Shown here: positions 43,129 to 55,051 of the stretch, piece after piece
Position numbering within the stretch: position 1 is the first letter of the stretch
Layout of the letters: each line of letters begins with the position of its first letter
Source of the DNA: Manihot esculenta
Lineage: Eukaryota > Streptophyta > Magnoliopsida > Malpighiales > Euphorbiaceae
Direction of reading: 5' to 3'
Assembly: GCF_001659605.2 (NCBI RefSeq)
Contig: NC_035176.2
Span: forward strand, 18,679,122-18,743,121
Length of the DNA stretch: 64,000 nt
Notes under the pieces: model-generated
Told to the model about the DNA's origin: nothing
The model's database searches: none
What the model saw: the letters and a program-made list of their open reading frames with translations, nothing else
Program-made: the position numbers and the translations under genes

Positions 43129-45705
43129 ATTGTCCTATTAAGCATGTTTGTAAATTCATTTCATACTATTTGTCCAATCTTGCACAAAGTAAGTTTCCTA
43201 AACATGAATATTTTTTAGGTTAAATTAAGCACACATAGCAAATTAGGTTCTAACATGCATCTTAAGCTTGATTTTATGGTCAATTTGCCCTAAAGTTTTA
43301 CTACTTGGTTATTTTTCATGCCAAAGGTGTAGACAACCCCTAAATATGTCAACTATGTTTCTATCATGCAAGGTTCTTTTTGAAATTATCAACTAAATTT
43401 TTTAAATTACTGTTCCAAATTACATATATTTAAGTGAGGAAAACATATAAACCATACATAGAAAAGGAGAAAAATAAAATAATTAATAATTCAATAGTCA
43501 TAAAAAAAAAGAAAATAATTATTTACAACTCCAAAATAATGAAAATAAAATAATTAAACTAATCATAAACTATTATAAAGTTTTAGGCCCATCACCCTTT
43601 ACAAAAACACTCTTTTGAACTTCCATATGGGATTGGGCCTCTTCATGGACTTCGTGGGTTTACCAAAACAAGGGTTACATATTAAAAAAAGGAAGTATTC
43701 GGCTAAGGTAAATCAAAGAGGGTAAAGTCGTCTTTTCCTTCTTTTCTCATACTCACTTATTAAAACTAAATTAACATAAATTATACTTTAATTTTTCAAT
43801 TTTAACATAAGTTACGGATTGATTTCTGTATTTCTAAAATCGAACATTTAAATTTTTATATAAATAATTCATTTAATTGGGATTAATTTCTGTATTTCTA
43901 AAATTGAACATTTAAATTTTTATATAAACAATTCATTTAATTGAAAATCTTTCCGTCCATAATTCTGTTAGTCAACGGTCAAAACTAAAGTACTCTCATA
44001 AATACTTAAATCATTTTTCAATATAGGTAAAATCATTTTTCAATATAGGTAAAATATTTTATATTATATTAACTACACTTTATTCCTGAGTTTTAACATA
44101 ATTAACAAATTAGTCCTTATATTTTTAAAATTAAACATTTAAATCATTTTATATTTAATCCGCCTAAAATTATAATTTTTTCATCTATTATATACATTAG
44201 TTCAAAGTTAGTGGATAGTTAAACTTCTTCTGAAAATATAATTTTTTTTCTCAAATACTATTTATAAAAGCTTACAATATATTTAAAAGATTACTTAGTA
44301 CCACCTAAAATAGTTGAAAATATAAGTATTTTCTGAAAATTTTGAAATTATAAGGATTGAACTATTTTAATAAATAAAAATTGAAGAACAAAAGGTGTTA
44401 AAAATTACCTAAATAAGATATTATAGATAAAAGATGGGAACTTAAATGTTCTTTCAAATAAAAAATTAAAATGTTTAAATTATAATAGATGATAACAGAC
44501 TGATTATAGATAGATTTAAATGTATGATTTTAAAAATATAGGGACAAATCCATTAATTATGTTAAAAACTCAAGAACTCAAGTGTAACTTATCCATTTAA
44601 AAGAATAATAAAGATATTTCCACGTTTTTAACAACAAAAATAGATGGAGGAACTTCTAATTTCTACGGACTTATTATAAAGGGATTTAAGTATTTGATTT
44701 TAAAAATATAGAAACCAATTCGTTAATTATGTTAAAATTCAAAGACTAAAATAAAATTTATTTATTAAATTATTACAATAAAATAAAATAATAAATAGTC
44801 CAAAAATATATCAATAAAACAAAAATTCATAAATAAAATAATTATAATTCAAGTCTGATTAAAATTAATAAAACAAAATTCTAATGAGAGTAAAAGACGA
44901 AAACATCACAATGAAATTTGGCTAAAACAAGGTGACCAAGGGAGAGTCCTAACCTCCCTAACTCTTTTTCTAACACTAAATAACATGTTAAAAATATAAA
45001 AATATGAATTAAAATATAAAAAAAAAATAAAAAAACAACTCAAAATACATAAAAAGAATGAAATTTTGCCCTACAAAAAGATCATACATGATTGTAATAA
45101 TTTTATAGCACTAAAATAATATTTAAAATTTTATAGACACATTTTAAAAATATATAATAAAAATAATAAAAAAGAATAGTATAAAAAGAACTTTTAAAAA
45201 CGTGATTTATAACCATCGTACGTAAGTAGGTTATTCTAAAATATGATGGATTTTAGACACTAACCTTATATACTAGAGGTCTGAATATGAAAAATTTTAA
45301 AAATATTTCTAGACACAAGAATTATGAAATTTAATGATTAAAAGATCGAAATTTATGTTATAAAAATTGCAGCAGTGATAGGAACAATCCAAAGAGTAAC
45401 TTGATTACCCAAATCATATATTACTCAAGAAAAAATCAAATAAAATAAATAATTTATGAAAACACAGTGAATTTCATGTAGAATTCAATAATAAAAAAAA
45501 ATATTTAAGGAGATTAAATCTCTTCTAGTTAAAATATTAAACACGAACAAAAGCAATTCTCCACACAATATAAAATCTCTGACACTAAAAAAGCAAACAG
45601 AACCATTAGAATACTATGAAGGAGCAGTGACAATGGTTGGAGTTGAAGGGGAGTCTTGATCTTCTTTGTTGGATGCAAGTAGGAAAATTTTTGAGTTAGA
45701 ATTTG
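43129..45705. other. AT-rich intergenic DNA between gypsy nest and first copia element
   Basis: No coding frame. It contains the inverted-repeat cluster listed separately and long AT-rich stretches; nothing else recognised. Confidence 0.5.
43770..44765. repeat. Inverted-repeat (foldback-like) cluster
   Basis: A unit resembling ttttaacataattaacaaatt followed by tatatttttaaaatyraacatttaaat occurs on the plus strand near 43790-43853, 43883-43920 and 44075-44142. It occurs inverted near 44515-44590 and 44690-44762. The first two copies are offset by 64 bp. The symmetric layout suggests a decayed foldback or Mutator-like miniature element. Precise ends and a target duplication were not found. Confidence 0.5.
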
Positions 45706-45710
45706 AGTGT

Positions 45711-45841
45711 TGTTAGTGATAAGGTTAAATATATCTGTTGTAATCTATATCTTAGTTGTATAGCTTATCTATAGAGTCTGAAATACTGTATATAAAGACC
45801 CATTCTATTAATAAAATATTAAGTCTTCTCCCATCCTTTCA
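45711..45841 (+). repeat. 5' LTR, first copia element
   Basis: 131 bp with a TATA-like tatataaag. It is shorter than its partner by about 21 bp between tatatctt and tatctatag. Confidence 0.92.
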
Positions 45842-45871
45842 TGGTATCAGAGCCGTACAGGTCTAACAACC

Positions 45872-46270
45872 ATGAGTACATCCGGAACCTCTGAAAGCTC
45901 TAATACTTCTTCTATCTCTTCGATGTCTTCTTCTCCTTCTATTCTTGCTTCTTTCTCTAATGTTCCGAACGTAAGTAATCAGCTTACGGTGAAACTGACC
46001 TCTGGTAATTATATACTTTGGAAAACACAGCTTTTGCCGGTTTTGAGGGGTTACAATCTTGAGAAACACATAGATCCAAACTTTAGTCCACCACCACCTG
46101 TCGTTGATAATTCCCCAAATCCGGCGTTCACAACCTGGTATCTTGAGGACCAGATTGTCCTTGGTTGGATCAATTCATCTCTAACTGAATCTCTTCTTAA
46201 CAATGTTGTTGGTGTTGCTTCTGCCTTAGAAGCATGGAGGAGTTTGGAAGAGTGCCATTCATCATCTTGA
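45872..46270 (+). pseudogene. Gag N-terminal part, first copia element (frame broken)
   Basis: It starts MSTSGTSESSNTS just after the primer-binding site and has the copia Gag N-terminal pattern (VKLTSGNYILWKTQLLPVLRG). The frame stops at 46270 after AWRSLEE, while Gag-like sequence resumes at about 46263 in another frame. A short internal deletion that also shifts frame is the simplest explanation. It would stop synthesis of full Gag-Pol from this copy. Confidence 0.85.
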
Positions 46271-49200
46271 GCGGAATAATGAGTCTATTGAGACTTATTT
46301 ACAGCGTGCTAAATCTTTGTCAAATCAATTACAGGCACTTCAGAGTTCGATCTCTGAAGAGGATTTTGTTGGGGCTATTCTAGATGGTCTTGGACCGGAT
46401 TATCGCCCATTCACAAGGTCAATTGAGGCACGATTACAACCAATTAAGTATGAGGATCTTCGTGGTTTGTTGCTGGCTGAAGAACACCAGCTCAAGAAAC
46501 ATGAGGCTGCTGCTGCTATCTCTGCTCCTGTCACGGCGTTGTATAGCAGTCATGATTCTAATCCTCGGCCTGGTAATAATTCTTCTAGAGGACGAAGGGG
46601 CCGACATCAGTCACAGCGTGGTGGACGATCCTATACTGCTTCAGAGAGGGGTTCCAAGAATTCAATTTCTGGTGGTACAATTACTTGTTACAATTGTAAT
46701 GGCACTAGCCATATGTCTCGTCAGTGTCCGAGTCCACGAAAATCTCCACAGGTTCACCATACCTCTACTGGTCCGGCTTCTGCGCAACCATGGATTGTTG
46801 ATTCTGGTGCCACACATCATCTTACAGGGTCAATGAATAATCTGTCTCTTGAAGCTGAGTATCATGGACCTGATGAAGTTACAGTGAGCAATGGCAATAC
46901 AATTCCTATATCTCATATAGGTAGCACTGTGTTATGTGACAACTCTAAATTTCGCTTGAATAATGTTCTTTATTCTTCAAAATCACCTTTCAGTTTAGTT
47001 TCTGTAAACTCGTTTGCTCGTGATAATTGGGTCTCACTTGAGTTTTTTCCTGATTTCTTTCTTGTTAAGGATATCCGCACGAGGAGAGTACTTCATAAAG
47101 GTCCAGTTGATCGGGGTCTCTACAAATTCTTTCAGTCTTCTACTTCGTTATTTTCAGTTAATCATGTTTCTTTTCCATGTTGGCACTCTCGCTTGGGACA
47201 TGCCCATGATCGAGCAGTTATTTCTACATTAAAGTTGAATAATGTTTTCTTAAATTCTAATAAGAATTCTTTATGCTCAGCTTGTTGCGTATCGAAGTCA
47301 CATCGTTTGCCATTCTCCTTGTCTACCTTTACTGCTTCTGCTCCTTTAGAGCTTGTTTGTTCTGATGTGTGGGGTCCATCTCCTGTTGTTTCCACCAATG
47401 GAAATAGATACTATGTCTTGTTCTATGATCACTTTAGCAAATACTCATGGGTTTATTGTTTAAAAAATAAATCTGAAGTGTTTTCCACCTTTGTGAAATT
47501 TCGGGCTTTTGTAGAGCAGTTTTTTGACAAGAAAATTAAAATGTTTCAATGTGATTGGGGTGGGGAGTTTAGGCCGTTAGCTCCTTTTCTTAGTGACAAT
47601 GGTATTTCGTTACGATTGTCATGTCCTCACACACCACAACAAAATGGGTGTGCTGAGAGAAAACATAGGCATATTGTTGAATCTGGTTTAGCTTTGTTAA
47701 ATCATGGGTCTGTACCTCTCAAATATTGGGACTTTGCTTTTGAAACTGCTGTATATGCGATAAATAGAGTTGTCACATCTTTGTTACCAAATTGCTCGCC
47801 TTATGAGAAATTGTTTCAGCACAAGCCTAATATCCATGAGCTCAGAACCTTTGGATGTGTTTGTTATCCACTTACAAGGCCTTATAATAAGAATAAGCTT
47901 GACAATAGATCTGTTACGTGTTTGTTTGTGGGGTATAGCTCTATACACAAAGGTTACAAGTGCTTGGATGTCTCCTCCAACAGGCTATATATTTCACGCG
48001 ATGTGGTATTTGATGAAGATTGTTTTTATTTTTCACAACTGCAGGTTTCAGTAACTGCTAATTCTCATTCAAAACCTGGCTTTACTATGAATTCAAGTCC
48101 AGGAATACTTGGGCCACCGCCAGCACCTCTTGACAATACTGCTCGGATTTTTCCCTCAACTGCTATTCCAGTTGTGCAGCGTTCTCAAATTGATGGTCTA
48201 AGTATGGGTTCGGAACAGGTGAATGAAAATATGGGCTTGATTGATGCTTCAGATTCTGGACGACAAACTGATGCAAGGGATTCCGACATTCCACTTGCAG
48301 TTGTTGACCATACAGAAATTTCGTTAGCTGTTGTTGACAATACAGAGTCTAGAGGTGATGACCAACCATTATTAGTTGCGCCTTTGCAAGCGGCAGCACC
48401 TAATAATCATCCTATGCTTACTCGCTCTAAAACAGGTCACTCTAAACCTAGAATCTTCGCAGCGGTGGTACCTCGACAGCCTAAAAGTGTTGTTGAAGCG
48501 AAGAAGTATCCTGAGTGGCGTGAAGCCATGGCCTCTGAACTTAACTCTTTGTTACAGCTTGGGACTTGGGAGTTAACAGAACCACCACCAAATGCCAACA
48601 TAGTCGGATGCAAATGGGTTTTTCGAGTTAAAGAGAATGCTGATGGGTCGCTTGCACGTTACAAAGCGCGATTAGTTGCTAAGGGGTTTCATCAACGCCC
48701 TGGTGTGGATTATGCAGAAACTTTTTCTCCTGTCGTTAAACCCGCCACGATTCGAATGATTTTGAGCATTGCCGTTTCTCGTAAGTGGAAAGTTACACAA
48801 TATGATGTGTCTAATGCTTTTCTCCATGGAAAGCTTGATGAAACTGTTTACATGGTGCAGCCTCCTGGTTTCGTTGATGCGTCTCGACCATCTCATGTGT
48901 GTAAACTACATCGTTCCTTATACGGATTAAAACAGGCCCCGCGTCAATGGAATCACTGTTTACGAGATGCTTTGATTGGTTGTGGTTTTCATCAATCTAA
49001 ATTGGATCATTCATTGTTCATTCTTCGGCAGGGAGCTTCAATTTTATATTGTTTAATTTATGTTGATGATCTACTTTTAACAGAGAATGATATGGCAATG
49101 GTTACAAAGGTTGAGACATGTCTTCAAGGCAAATTTTTGCTCAAAAATTTAGGCCCTTTGCATTACTTCCTGGGAGTGCAAGCAACTTGGGACAGTGGTA

Positions 49201-50003
49201 CTTTGTTCCTATTTCAAACAAAGTATATAATTGATTTACTTCAAAGAGTTCATATGCATGAATCAAAGGACGTTGCTACACCAGCTTCGGTTACAAATTA
49301 CAACACAACAGCAGCAACGACTGCCTTTCAAGACCCAAAGCTATACCGAAGCACAGTTGGAAGTCTTCAATATTTGTCGTTTACTCGACCGGAAATTGGT
49401 TTCTCAGTCAATCGCCTGGCTCAGTTCATGCACTCTCCGACTGAACTTCATTGGCAGGAGGTCAAGCGTATACTGCGGTATTTAAAGGGAACTTCTAGTT
49501 ATGGCTTAGTTATTCGCCCATCTGTAATTACTAATCTGACTGCTTATAGTGATGCGGATTGGGCTGGGTCTGTTGAAGATAGGAAGTCGACTACTGGGTA
49601 TGCGGTTTATCTTGGTCGGAATTTGATTTCATGGAGCTCTCGAAAACAAAAGAGTGTTTCTCGATCTTCAACGGAAGCGGAGTATCGCGCAATTGCAAAT
49701 ACCACATCTGAATTTCTCTGGGTTCGGAATCTGTTACAAGAACTGGGGATTACAGTCGACACACCTGTGCTTTGGTGTGATAATATTGGAGCAACATCGT
49801 TAACTGTTAATCCTCTTCACCACAGCCGCATGAAGCATGTACAGATCGATGTACATTTTGTTCGAGATAGAGTTGCTTGCAAAGAATTAAATGTACGTTA
49901 TTTATCTTCCAATGATCAGATTGCGGACATTTTAACGAAACCATTGGCTAAGAACAGATTTGTTTTCTTAAGAGACAAGTTGACTATCGCTCCACACCGA
50001 TAG
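46263..50003 (+). CDS. Copia Gag C-terminus and complete Pol (protease, integrase, RT, RNase H)
   Basis: One long open frame, with the first methionine at 46317. In order it shows the rest of Gag with LERNNESIETYLQRAK, the zinc knuckle CYNCNGTSHMSRQCP, protease IVDSGATHHLTG, and pre-integrase zinc residues (H-R-LGH and CSACC). Integrase follows with D in CSDVWG, D in CDWGGEF and E in NGCAERKHR. Reverse transcriptase has YVDDLLL, and RNase H has YSDADWAG and SSTEAEYRA. It ends with ADILTKPL. All catalytic motifs are present. Only the upstream gag break prevents a full polyprotein. The lineage within copia is not certain; short LTRs and motif style are compatible with an Ale-like group. Confidence 0.93.
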   Translation, partial: HLERNNESIETYLQRAKSLSNQLQALQSSISEEDFVGAILDGLGPDYRPFTRSIEARLQPIKYEDLRGLLLAEEHQLKKHEAAAAISAPVTALYSSHDSNPRPGNNSSRGRRGRHQSQRGGRSYTASERGSKNSISGGTITCYNCNGTSHMSRQCPSPRKSPQVHHTSTGPASAQPWIVDSGATHHLTGSMNNLSLEAEYHGPDEVTVSNGNTIPISHIGSTVLCDNSKFRLNNVLYSSKSPFSLVSVNSFARDNWVSLEFFPDFFLVKDIRTRRVLHKGPVDRGLYKFFQSSTSLFSVNHVSFPCWHSRLGHAHDRAVISTLKLNNVFLNSNKNSLCSACCVSKSHRLPFSLSTFTASAPLELVCSDVWGPSPVVSTNGNRYYVLFYDHFSKYSWVYCLKNKSEVFSTFVKFRAFVEQFFDKKIKMFQCDWGGEFRPLAPFLSDNGISLRLSCPHTPQQNGCAERKHRHIVESGLALLNHGSVPLKYWDFAFETAVYAINRVVTSLLPNCSPYEKLFQHKPNIHELRTFGCVCYPLTRPYNKNKLDNRSVTCLFVGYSSIHKGYKCLDVSSNRLYISRDVVFDEDCFYFSQLQVSVTANSHSKPGFTMNSSPGILGPPPAPLDNTARIFPSTAIPVVQRSQIDGLSMGSEQVNENMGLIDASDSGRQTDARDSDIPLAVVDHTEISLAVVDNTESRGDDQPLLVAPLQAAAPNNHPMLTRSKTGHSKPRIFAAVVPRQPKSVVEAKKYPEWREAMASELNSLLQLGTWELTEPPPNANIVGCKWVFRVKENADGSLARYKARLVAKGFHQRPGVDYAETFSPVVKPATIRMILSIAVSRKWKVTQYDVSNAFLHGKLDETVYMVQPPGFVDASRPSHVCKLHRSLYGLKQAPRQWNHCLRDALIGCGFHQSKLDHSLFILRQGASILYCLIYVDDLLLTENDMAMVTKVETCLQGKFLLKNLGPLHYFLGVQATWDSGTLFLFQTKYIIDLLQRVHMHESKDVATPASVTNYNTTAATTAFQDPKLYRSTVGSLQYLSFTRPEIGFSVNRLAQFMHSPTELHWQEVKRILRYLKGTSSYGLVIRPSVITNLTAYSDADWAGSVEDRKSTTGYAVYLGRNLISWSSRKQKSVSRSSTEAEYRAIANTTSEFLWVRNLLQELGITVDTPVLWCDNIGATSLTVNPLHHSRMKHVQIDVHFVRDRVACKELNVRYLSSNDQIADILTKPLAKNRFVFLRDKLTIAPHR

Positions 50004-50020
50004 TACAACTTGCGGGGGAA

Positions 50021-50172
50021 TGTTAGTGATAAGGTTAAATATATCTGTTGTAATCTATATCTTTGTAATTCTGTTAGTATAGCTTAGCTGTATGGTTATC
50101 TATAGAGTCTGAAATACTGTATATAAAGACCCATTCTATTAATAAAATATTAAGTCTTCTCCCATCCTTTCA
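50021..50172 (+). repeat. 3' LTR, first copia element
   Basis: 152 bp direct repeat of 45711-45841. Confidence 0.92.
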
Positions 50173-50177
50173 AGTGT

Positions 50178-50672
50178 TACTTCCATGTCTTTAAGTTTAT
50201 AAAGTGATAAATGTATAAGAGGTGGTGTAAGGTTAGAGCATGATTATTAAAACCGGAATGGAGCAACTAGTTTCACCGGTTTAATAATTTAGTTATTAGT
50301 TAAGTTAAATTATTACTTTACTTTAATTTTTTTTAGATAAAAAATATATAAAAATTCATTATTTCATATAAAAGCTTTTGTTGGTATTATTTTATAAATT
50401 ATATAGTTAATAATTATTAAATTGATTTATTTAATATTTATTTATGATTCATTATATTTATTTAGAGTAAAAGATATTGATAATATAAATAAAAGTGAGA
50501 TAAATATCTATTACTATTATTTTTTAAAAAATTATGAAATTTATTTTTTTATTATGATAGTAAGTTATTGAATTTAAATAAATACTAACGTTCTATTTAG
50601 TTATAATAATAAATTTAATAATTTTAATTACCTTTTATTATTATGTAAAGTATTTTAAAAATATAATTATAC
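50178..50672. other. AT-rich spacer between two copia elements
   Basis: Very AT-rich with no coding frame and no recognised repeat. Confidence 0.6.
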
Positions 50673-50863
50673 TGTTACGGATAATATTAAGTTATTCTAC
50701 TAATATTATTTTTTCTCAATTAGCTGTATTTAGTTATATTCTGATACTAATCTTGTACTCTCATAGTTATCCTCTATAACTACTATATACGTAGAACTGT
50801 ATAAGTAGAGTTGATTATTGAATACAAAATACATTGAAAACTTAATTCTCTCTAAGTTTTACA
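50673..50863 (+). repeat. 5' LTR, second copia element
   Basis: 191 bp; direct repeat of 55021-55211. Confidence 0.93.
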
Positions 50864-50882
50864 TGGTATCAGAGCCACCATA

Positions 50883-51890
50883 ATGGCCCTTGTTCCACTA
50901 TCCTCATCTTCCTCCACCTCTTCTTCCTCTCCATCAATTACCTCTGCATCTTCGTTTTCTATCAAATTAAAAGACAATAATTACCTAGCTTGGAAAACCC
51001 AATTCGGTCCAATCCTTAATTTTCAAGATCTCAATGGTTTTATTGATGGTTCTCAACCAGCTCCTCCTAAAACTATACCCACATCTGCTACAGATGCCAC
51101 ACCTATACTAAATCCAGTATATAAGGATTGGTTCAACAAAGATCAGATGCTTCACTCATGGTTGCTAGCCTCTCTTACAGAAGCAATTTATTCTCTTGTA
51201 TATGGTCTTAATTCTTCATATGAAGTTTGGCAAGCTCTAGCCAATGCATTCGGTGCTGTCTCTCAAGATCGGCAGCTGCAATTACATATTGAACTTCAAG
51301 AACTCAAGAAAAATGATCTCTCAGTCTCTGCTTATCTAAAAAAAGCAAAATCCCTAGCTAATGAGTTAGGTGCGGTTGGACGACCTCTTTCTCCAGCTGA
51401 GTTCAATACGATAATCTATCATAATCTTGGTTTTGAGTTTCATTCGATTATCACCAATCTTAATCTTCGTCCTACACCAGTTTCGTTCTTTGAGTTGCAT
51501 AGTCACTTGGTAGCGCATGAAATGCTTCTTAATAATCTTCATCAACCTATGGCTCATCTTAGTCTTCGAGGGAGTTCCTCTACTACTACTCTTCTGCCTA
51601 CACCAAAATCAACTGCTACTGCTAATGGTAATTTTTCTTCAGATTCTTCAAAGGCTCGTGTGGTTTGTCAAATCTGTAACAAATCCAATCACTCTGCTTT
51701 GAATTGCCGTCGGAGGTTTTATCGTGGTACTATTGGAAACAATACTGGTGGTAATCAATCTGGTTATAATAATGGCAATTATTCAGGATATCGTCCTCCT
51801 CGACCTTATAGACCTCCTGTTGCAAATATGGTGCATACCATGGCTTACCCGACTGCTCCTTCCATGGCGGATTCTGCTTCTGTGTCCTAG
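50883..51890 (+). pseudogene. Copia Gag, second family, ended by a stop
   Basis: 335 residues from MALVPLSSSS. They include SIKLKDNNYLAWKTQ (Gag N-terminus), the central UBN2-type Gag domain (LQLHIELQELKKNDLSVSAYLKKAKSLANEL) and a zinc knuckle CQICNKSNHSALNC. The frame then meets TAG at 51888, just before protease-like sequence. That protease region reads DTAANYHVT, with DTA in place of the usual D-S/T-G. Confidence 0.85.
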
Positions 51891-52094
51891 TTTCAAGATA
51901 CTGCTGCAAATTATCATGTTACCTCGGATCCGCAACAATTAAATACTATTAATGAGTATTCAGGTAATGATCAATTACTGGTTGGTAATGGACAAGGGCT
52001 GCACATTTCGCATACTAGTAATGGCCTTGTTTCTAATTCGAATTGCAAGCTTAAGCTGAATAGTGTTTTATGTGTTCCTGCAATTACAAAAAAT

Positions 52095-52676
52095 TTGCTC
52101 TTTGTCCAAAAATTTACCACTGACAATTCTGTTTTCTTTGAATTTTGGCCTCATTATTTTGCAATAAAGGATCAGTGCACCAAGAAAACACTGATGCAAG
52201 GCCCCAGTGAAGATGGCATGTACAAGTTAACTCAACTCAAGCCACATCCTATGGCGAATCAAGTTTCAGCAGCTTCTTCCATGGATGATTGGCATTGGCG
52301 GTTGGGGCATCCAAACTTTCACAAGTTATCTGATTTAGTTAGGCATAATAAGATAATTGTTTCTGATACAGAAATGAGTCCCTGTTCTAGTTGTCGCTTA
52401 GGCAAATTATCTCGAATGTCTTTAGTTTCTAAGGAACATACAAGTCAAAAACCATTTGATATTGTTTTTTCAGATGTATGGGGTCCTGCCCCTGTGCAAT
52501 CTAGTTTGGGTCATCGTTATTTTGTTCTATTTATTGATGATTTCACTCGTTTTACATGGGTTTACTTCTTGAAAAATAAAAGTGAGGTGTACGATGTTTT
52601 TATTCAGTTTGAAAAGCTCATCAAACGTCAATTTGACAAACCTATATTAGCCTTTCATTCAGATTGGGGGGGGTGA
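52095..52676 (+). pseudogene. Copia pre-integrase and integrase core fragment
   Basis: It carries WHWRLGHPN and CSSCRLGK (zinc-binding pre-integrase), then FSDVWGPAP and the second catalytic Asp in HSDWGG. The frame ends at once because a run of eight G at about 52666-52673 is one base longer than the coding frame needs. A second single-base loss just downstream (near 52752) breaks the segment containing the catalytic Glu. Confidence 0.85.
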
Positions 52677-52862
52677 ATATCAACGTTTGAATCATTATTT
52701 TAAAGCTACCGGTATTGTTCATAGGATTGCTTGCCCATATACTCATGAGCAAATGGTACATCAGAGAGAAAAATTTGTCATCTTGTAGATACTAGTCTTA
52801 CCCTCTTAGCTCATGCTTCTTTACCATTAAAGTACTGGAATTATGCTATAGAACAGAGTGCC

Positions 52863-53675
52863 ATGTTGATTAATACTTTACCATCTGATGTCTTGCAGAA
52901 AGTTTCACCCTTTTTTAAGCTATTCTCCAAAGACCCAAACTATTTATCATTTCACCCATTTGGATGTAGTATTTTTCCTTTGTTGCGCCCTTACAATACA
53001 CATAAATTTAGTTACCGGTCCACTGAATGTGTGTATCTTGGGCACAGTCCTTTTCATTCTGCCTATAGATATTTAGATTTTAAGACAGGGCGAGTGTATT
53101 TGGCAAAGTATGTTCGATTTGTGCCTAGAGAATTTCCCTATGCCAAGTTCACAGTACCGGCTGATATGCAAGAACCACAAGCTGATCCAACATGGCTACA
53201 GGTTACTTGTACAACGCCATCTTCATTGTCGCCTTCATCAGGTACATCTTTTTCTACTCCATCTTCACCACGCACTCCAATTCAGTCTTTATCACCATTA
53301 ATCTCTCAACATTATGCAGAACCATTGTTACAATCTGTCTCATCTATAGGTTTACCCATTATTTCTGATCTTACTTCACCTATTCCTCCCATTCGAACAC
53401 ATTCCATGGTTTTGAGGACTAATCCAAAACCAAATCCAAAATATGCATCTGTTACTCAATTTGTGCCATTTCAGGAACCAAAAACTTTCTTGCAAGCTCA
53501 TAAACAACAGGAGTGGCGTGATGCTATGCAAGAAGAAATTTCAGCTTTACTGAAGAATCAAACTTGGATATTGGTACCACAACCAGCAAAGGCAAATATT
53601 ATTCAGAATAAATGGGTCTATCGGATTAAACAACACTCTAATGGGCATATATTGAGCGTTACAAAGCTCGTTTAG
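52863..53675 (+). pseudogene. Copia integrase C-terminus to start of RT
   Basis: It has HPFGCSIFPLLRPYN and VYLGHSPFHSAYR (integrase C-terminal signature), a Pro/Ser-rich linker, then EWRDAMQEEISALLKNQTW and NKWVYRIK (RT start). It ends by frameshift near 53645, where the expected RYKARLVAKG-type motif continues in another frame. Confidence 0.85.
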
Positions 53676-53761
53676 TCGCGAAAGGCTTTACATAGCAGCA
53701 GGGTCTTGATTACACAGAGACCTTTTCCCTAGTTGTCAAGTTCACCACTGTTCGCATTCTT

Positions 53762-55051
53762 TTGTGTTTGGCTGTAACGAAAGGATGGGAAATGCGTCAG
53801 TTAGATATTTCAAATGCTTTTCTTCATGGTTTTTTAGATGAAGATTTGTATATGGAACAGCCAAAAGGCTTTGTTGATAACACAAAATCTGATTATGTTT
53901 GCAAGCTTCAGAAATCTCTTTATGGATTGAAGCAGGCGCCATGGGTCTGGTTTGAAAGGCTCAAGAAATTTCTATGCTCTCTTCAATTCCAACATACACA
54001 GACAGATCACTCTTTATTTATCTATACTAATGGTATTGATAAAATATTTGTGCTTGTCTATATTGATGACATTCTTGTCACAGGAACAAAGTCATCACTC
54101 ATTGATTGGTTTATTCGAAAATTGGCTGTTACATTTCCTATTCGAGATCTTGGTGAGATTAATTATTTTCTTGGAGTAGAGGCTACAAGAACATCATATG
54201 GCTTATTACTTTCTCAAAGTAAGTATCTCTCTGAAATCTTACAAGCAACAAACATGGAAGACTCCAAATCATGTGCCACACCTATGGCAGCAACACCAAA
54301 TCTCAGTAAAGAAATGGGCACTTTATTGGATTCTATGAAAGAATATCGCTAGGTAGTGGGGGCCTTGCAGTATTTGACTATTGCTAGACCGGATATTGCC
54401 TTTGCTGTCAACAAATTAGCTCAATTTTTACATTGTGCCACAGATATTCATTGGCAAGCATGCAAGAGATTGTTGCGTTATCTTAAGGGTTCCGCCACTC
54501 AAGGTCTTCTGCTTCGTCCATCATCAACTTTCTCACTTCAATGTTATTCGGACAGTGATTGGGCTGGTTGCCCTGATGATAGACGTTCCACAGGTGGTTA
54601 CCTAGTTTGTTTTGGTGAAAATTTAATCTCCTAGTCCAGTAAGAAGCAACCAACCGTAGCACGATCAAGTACAGAGAGTGAATATAAGGCTATCGCGAAT
54701 GCTACTGCTGAATTAATGTGGGTTACTTCTCTTTTGCGAGAAATTGGATATGCTCCTAACCATTCTGCGACAATATGGTGTGATAATGTCAGTGCCATTT
54801 ATCTTACTTCAAATCCTGTTTTCCATGCTCGCACAAAGCATGTTGAAATAGATTATCACTTTATTCGAGATCAGATAAGACTAAGCATTGTTTCTATTCG
54901 TTTTCTCAAAAGTGCGGATCAAATTGCAGATATCTTGACCAAGCCATTGGGACAACAATTATTTGCATCTCATTTATGCAAGCTTAGACTACAGTCACCT
55001 GCAGTTCAGCTTGAAGGGGCTGTTACGGATAATATTAAGTTATTCTACTAA
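53762..55051 (+). pseudogene. Copia RT and RNase H fragments, second family
   Basis: RT palm with QLDISNAFLHG, SLYGLKQAP and YIDDILVTG runs to a stop at 54350. RNase H continues with [20 protein letters not shown] and [10 protein letters not shown] to a TAG near 54632, where Trp would be usual. It resumes with SSTESEYKAIAN, IWCDN and QIADILTKPL, and the last frame runs past the purine tract into the 3' LTR. Confidence 0.87.

Larger units (their letters stand above)
45711..50172 (+). mobile_element. Nearly intact Ty1/copia element
   Basis: 5' LTR 45711-45841 (131 bp) and 3' LTR 50021-50172 (152 bp), starting TGTTAGTGATAAGG and ending CCTTTCA. The 5-bp duplication agtgt lies at 45706-45710 and 50173-50177. 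The primer-binding site is tggtatcagagc (45842-45853), and the polypurine stretch gcgggggaa precedes the 3' LTR. The LTRs are essentially identical apart from about 21 bp of length difference in one internal stretch. The only coding lesion seen is in gag near 46250-46270. It has copia order, with integrase before reverse transcriptase. Confidence 0.94.

Noticed and set aside
43184..45700. Possible tRNA or small RNA genes in AT-rich spacers
   Set aside because: No cloverleaf with the B-box signature was recognised; the tggtatcagagc strings elsewhere are primer-binding sites, not tRNA genes.
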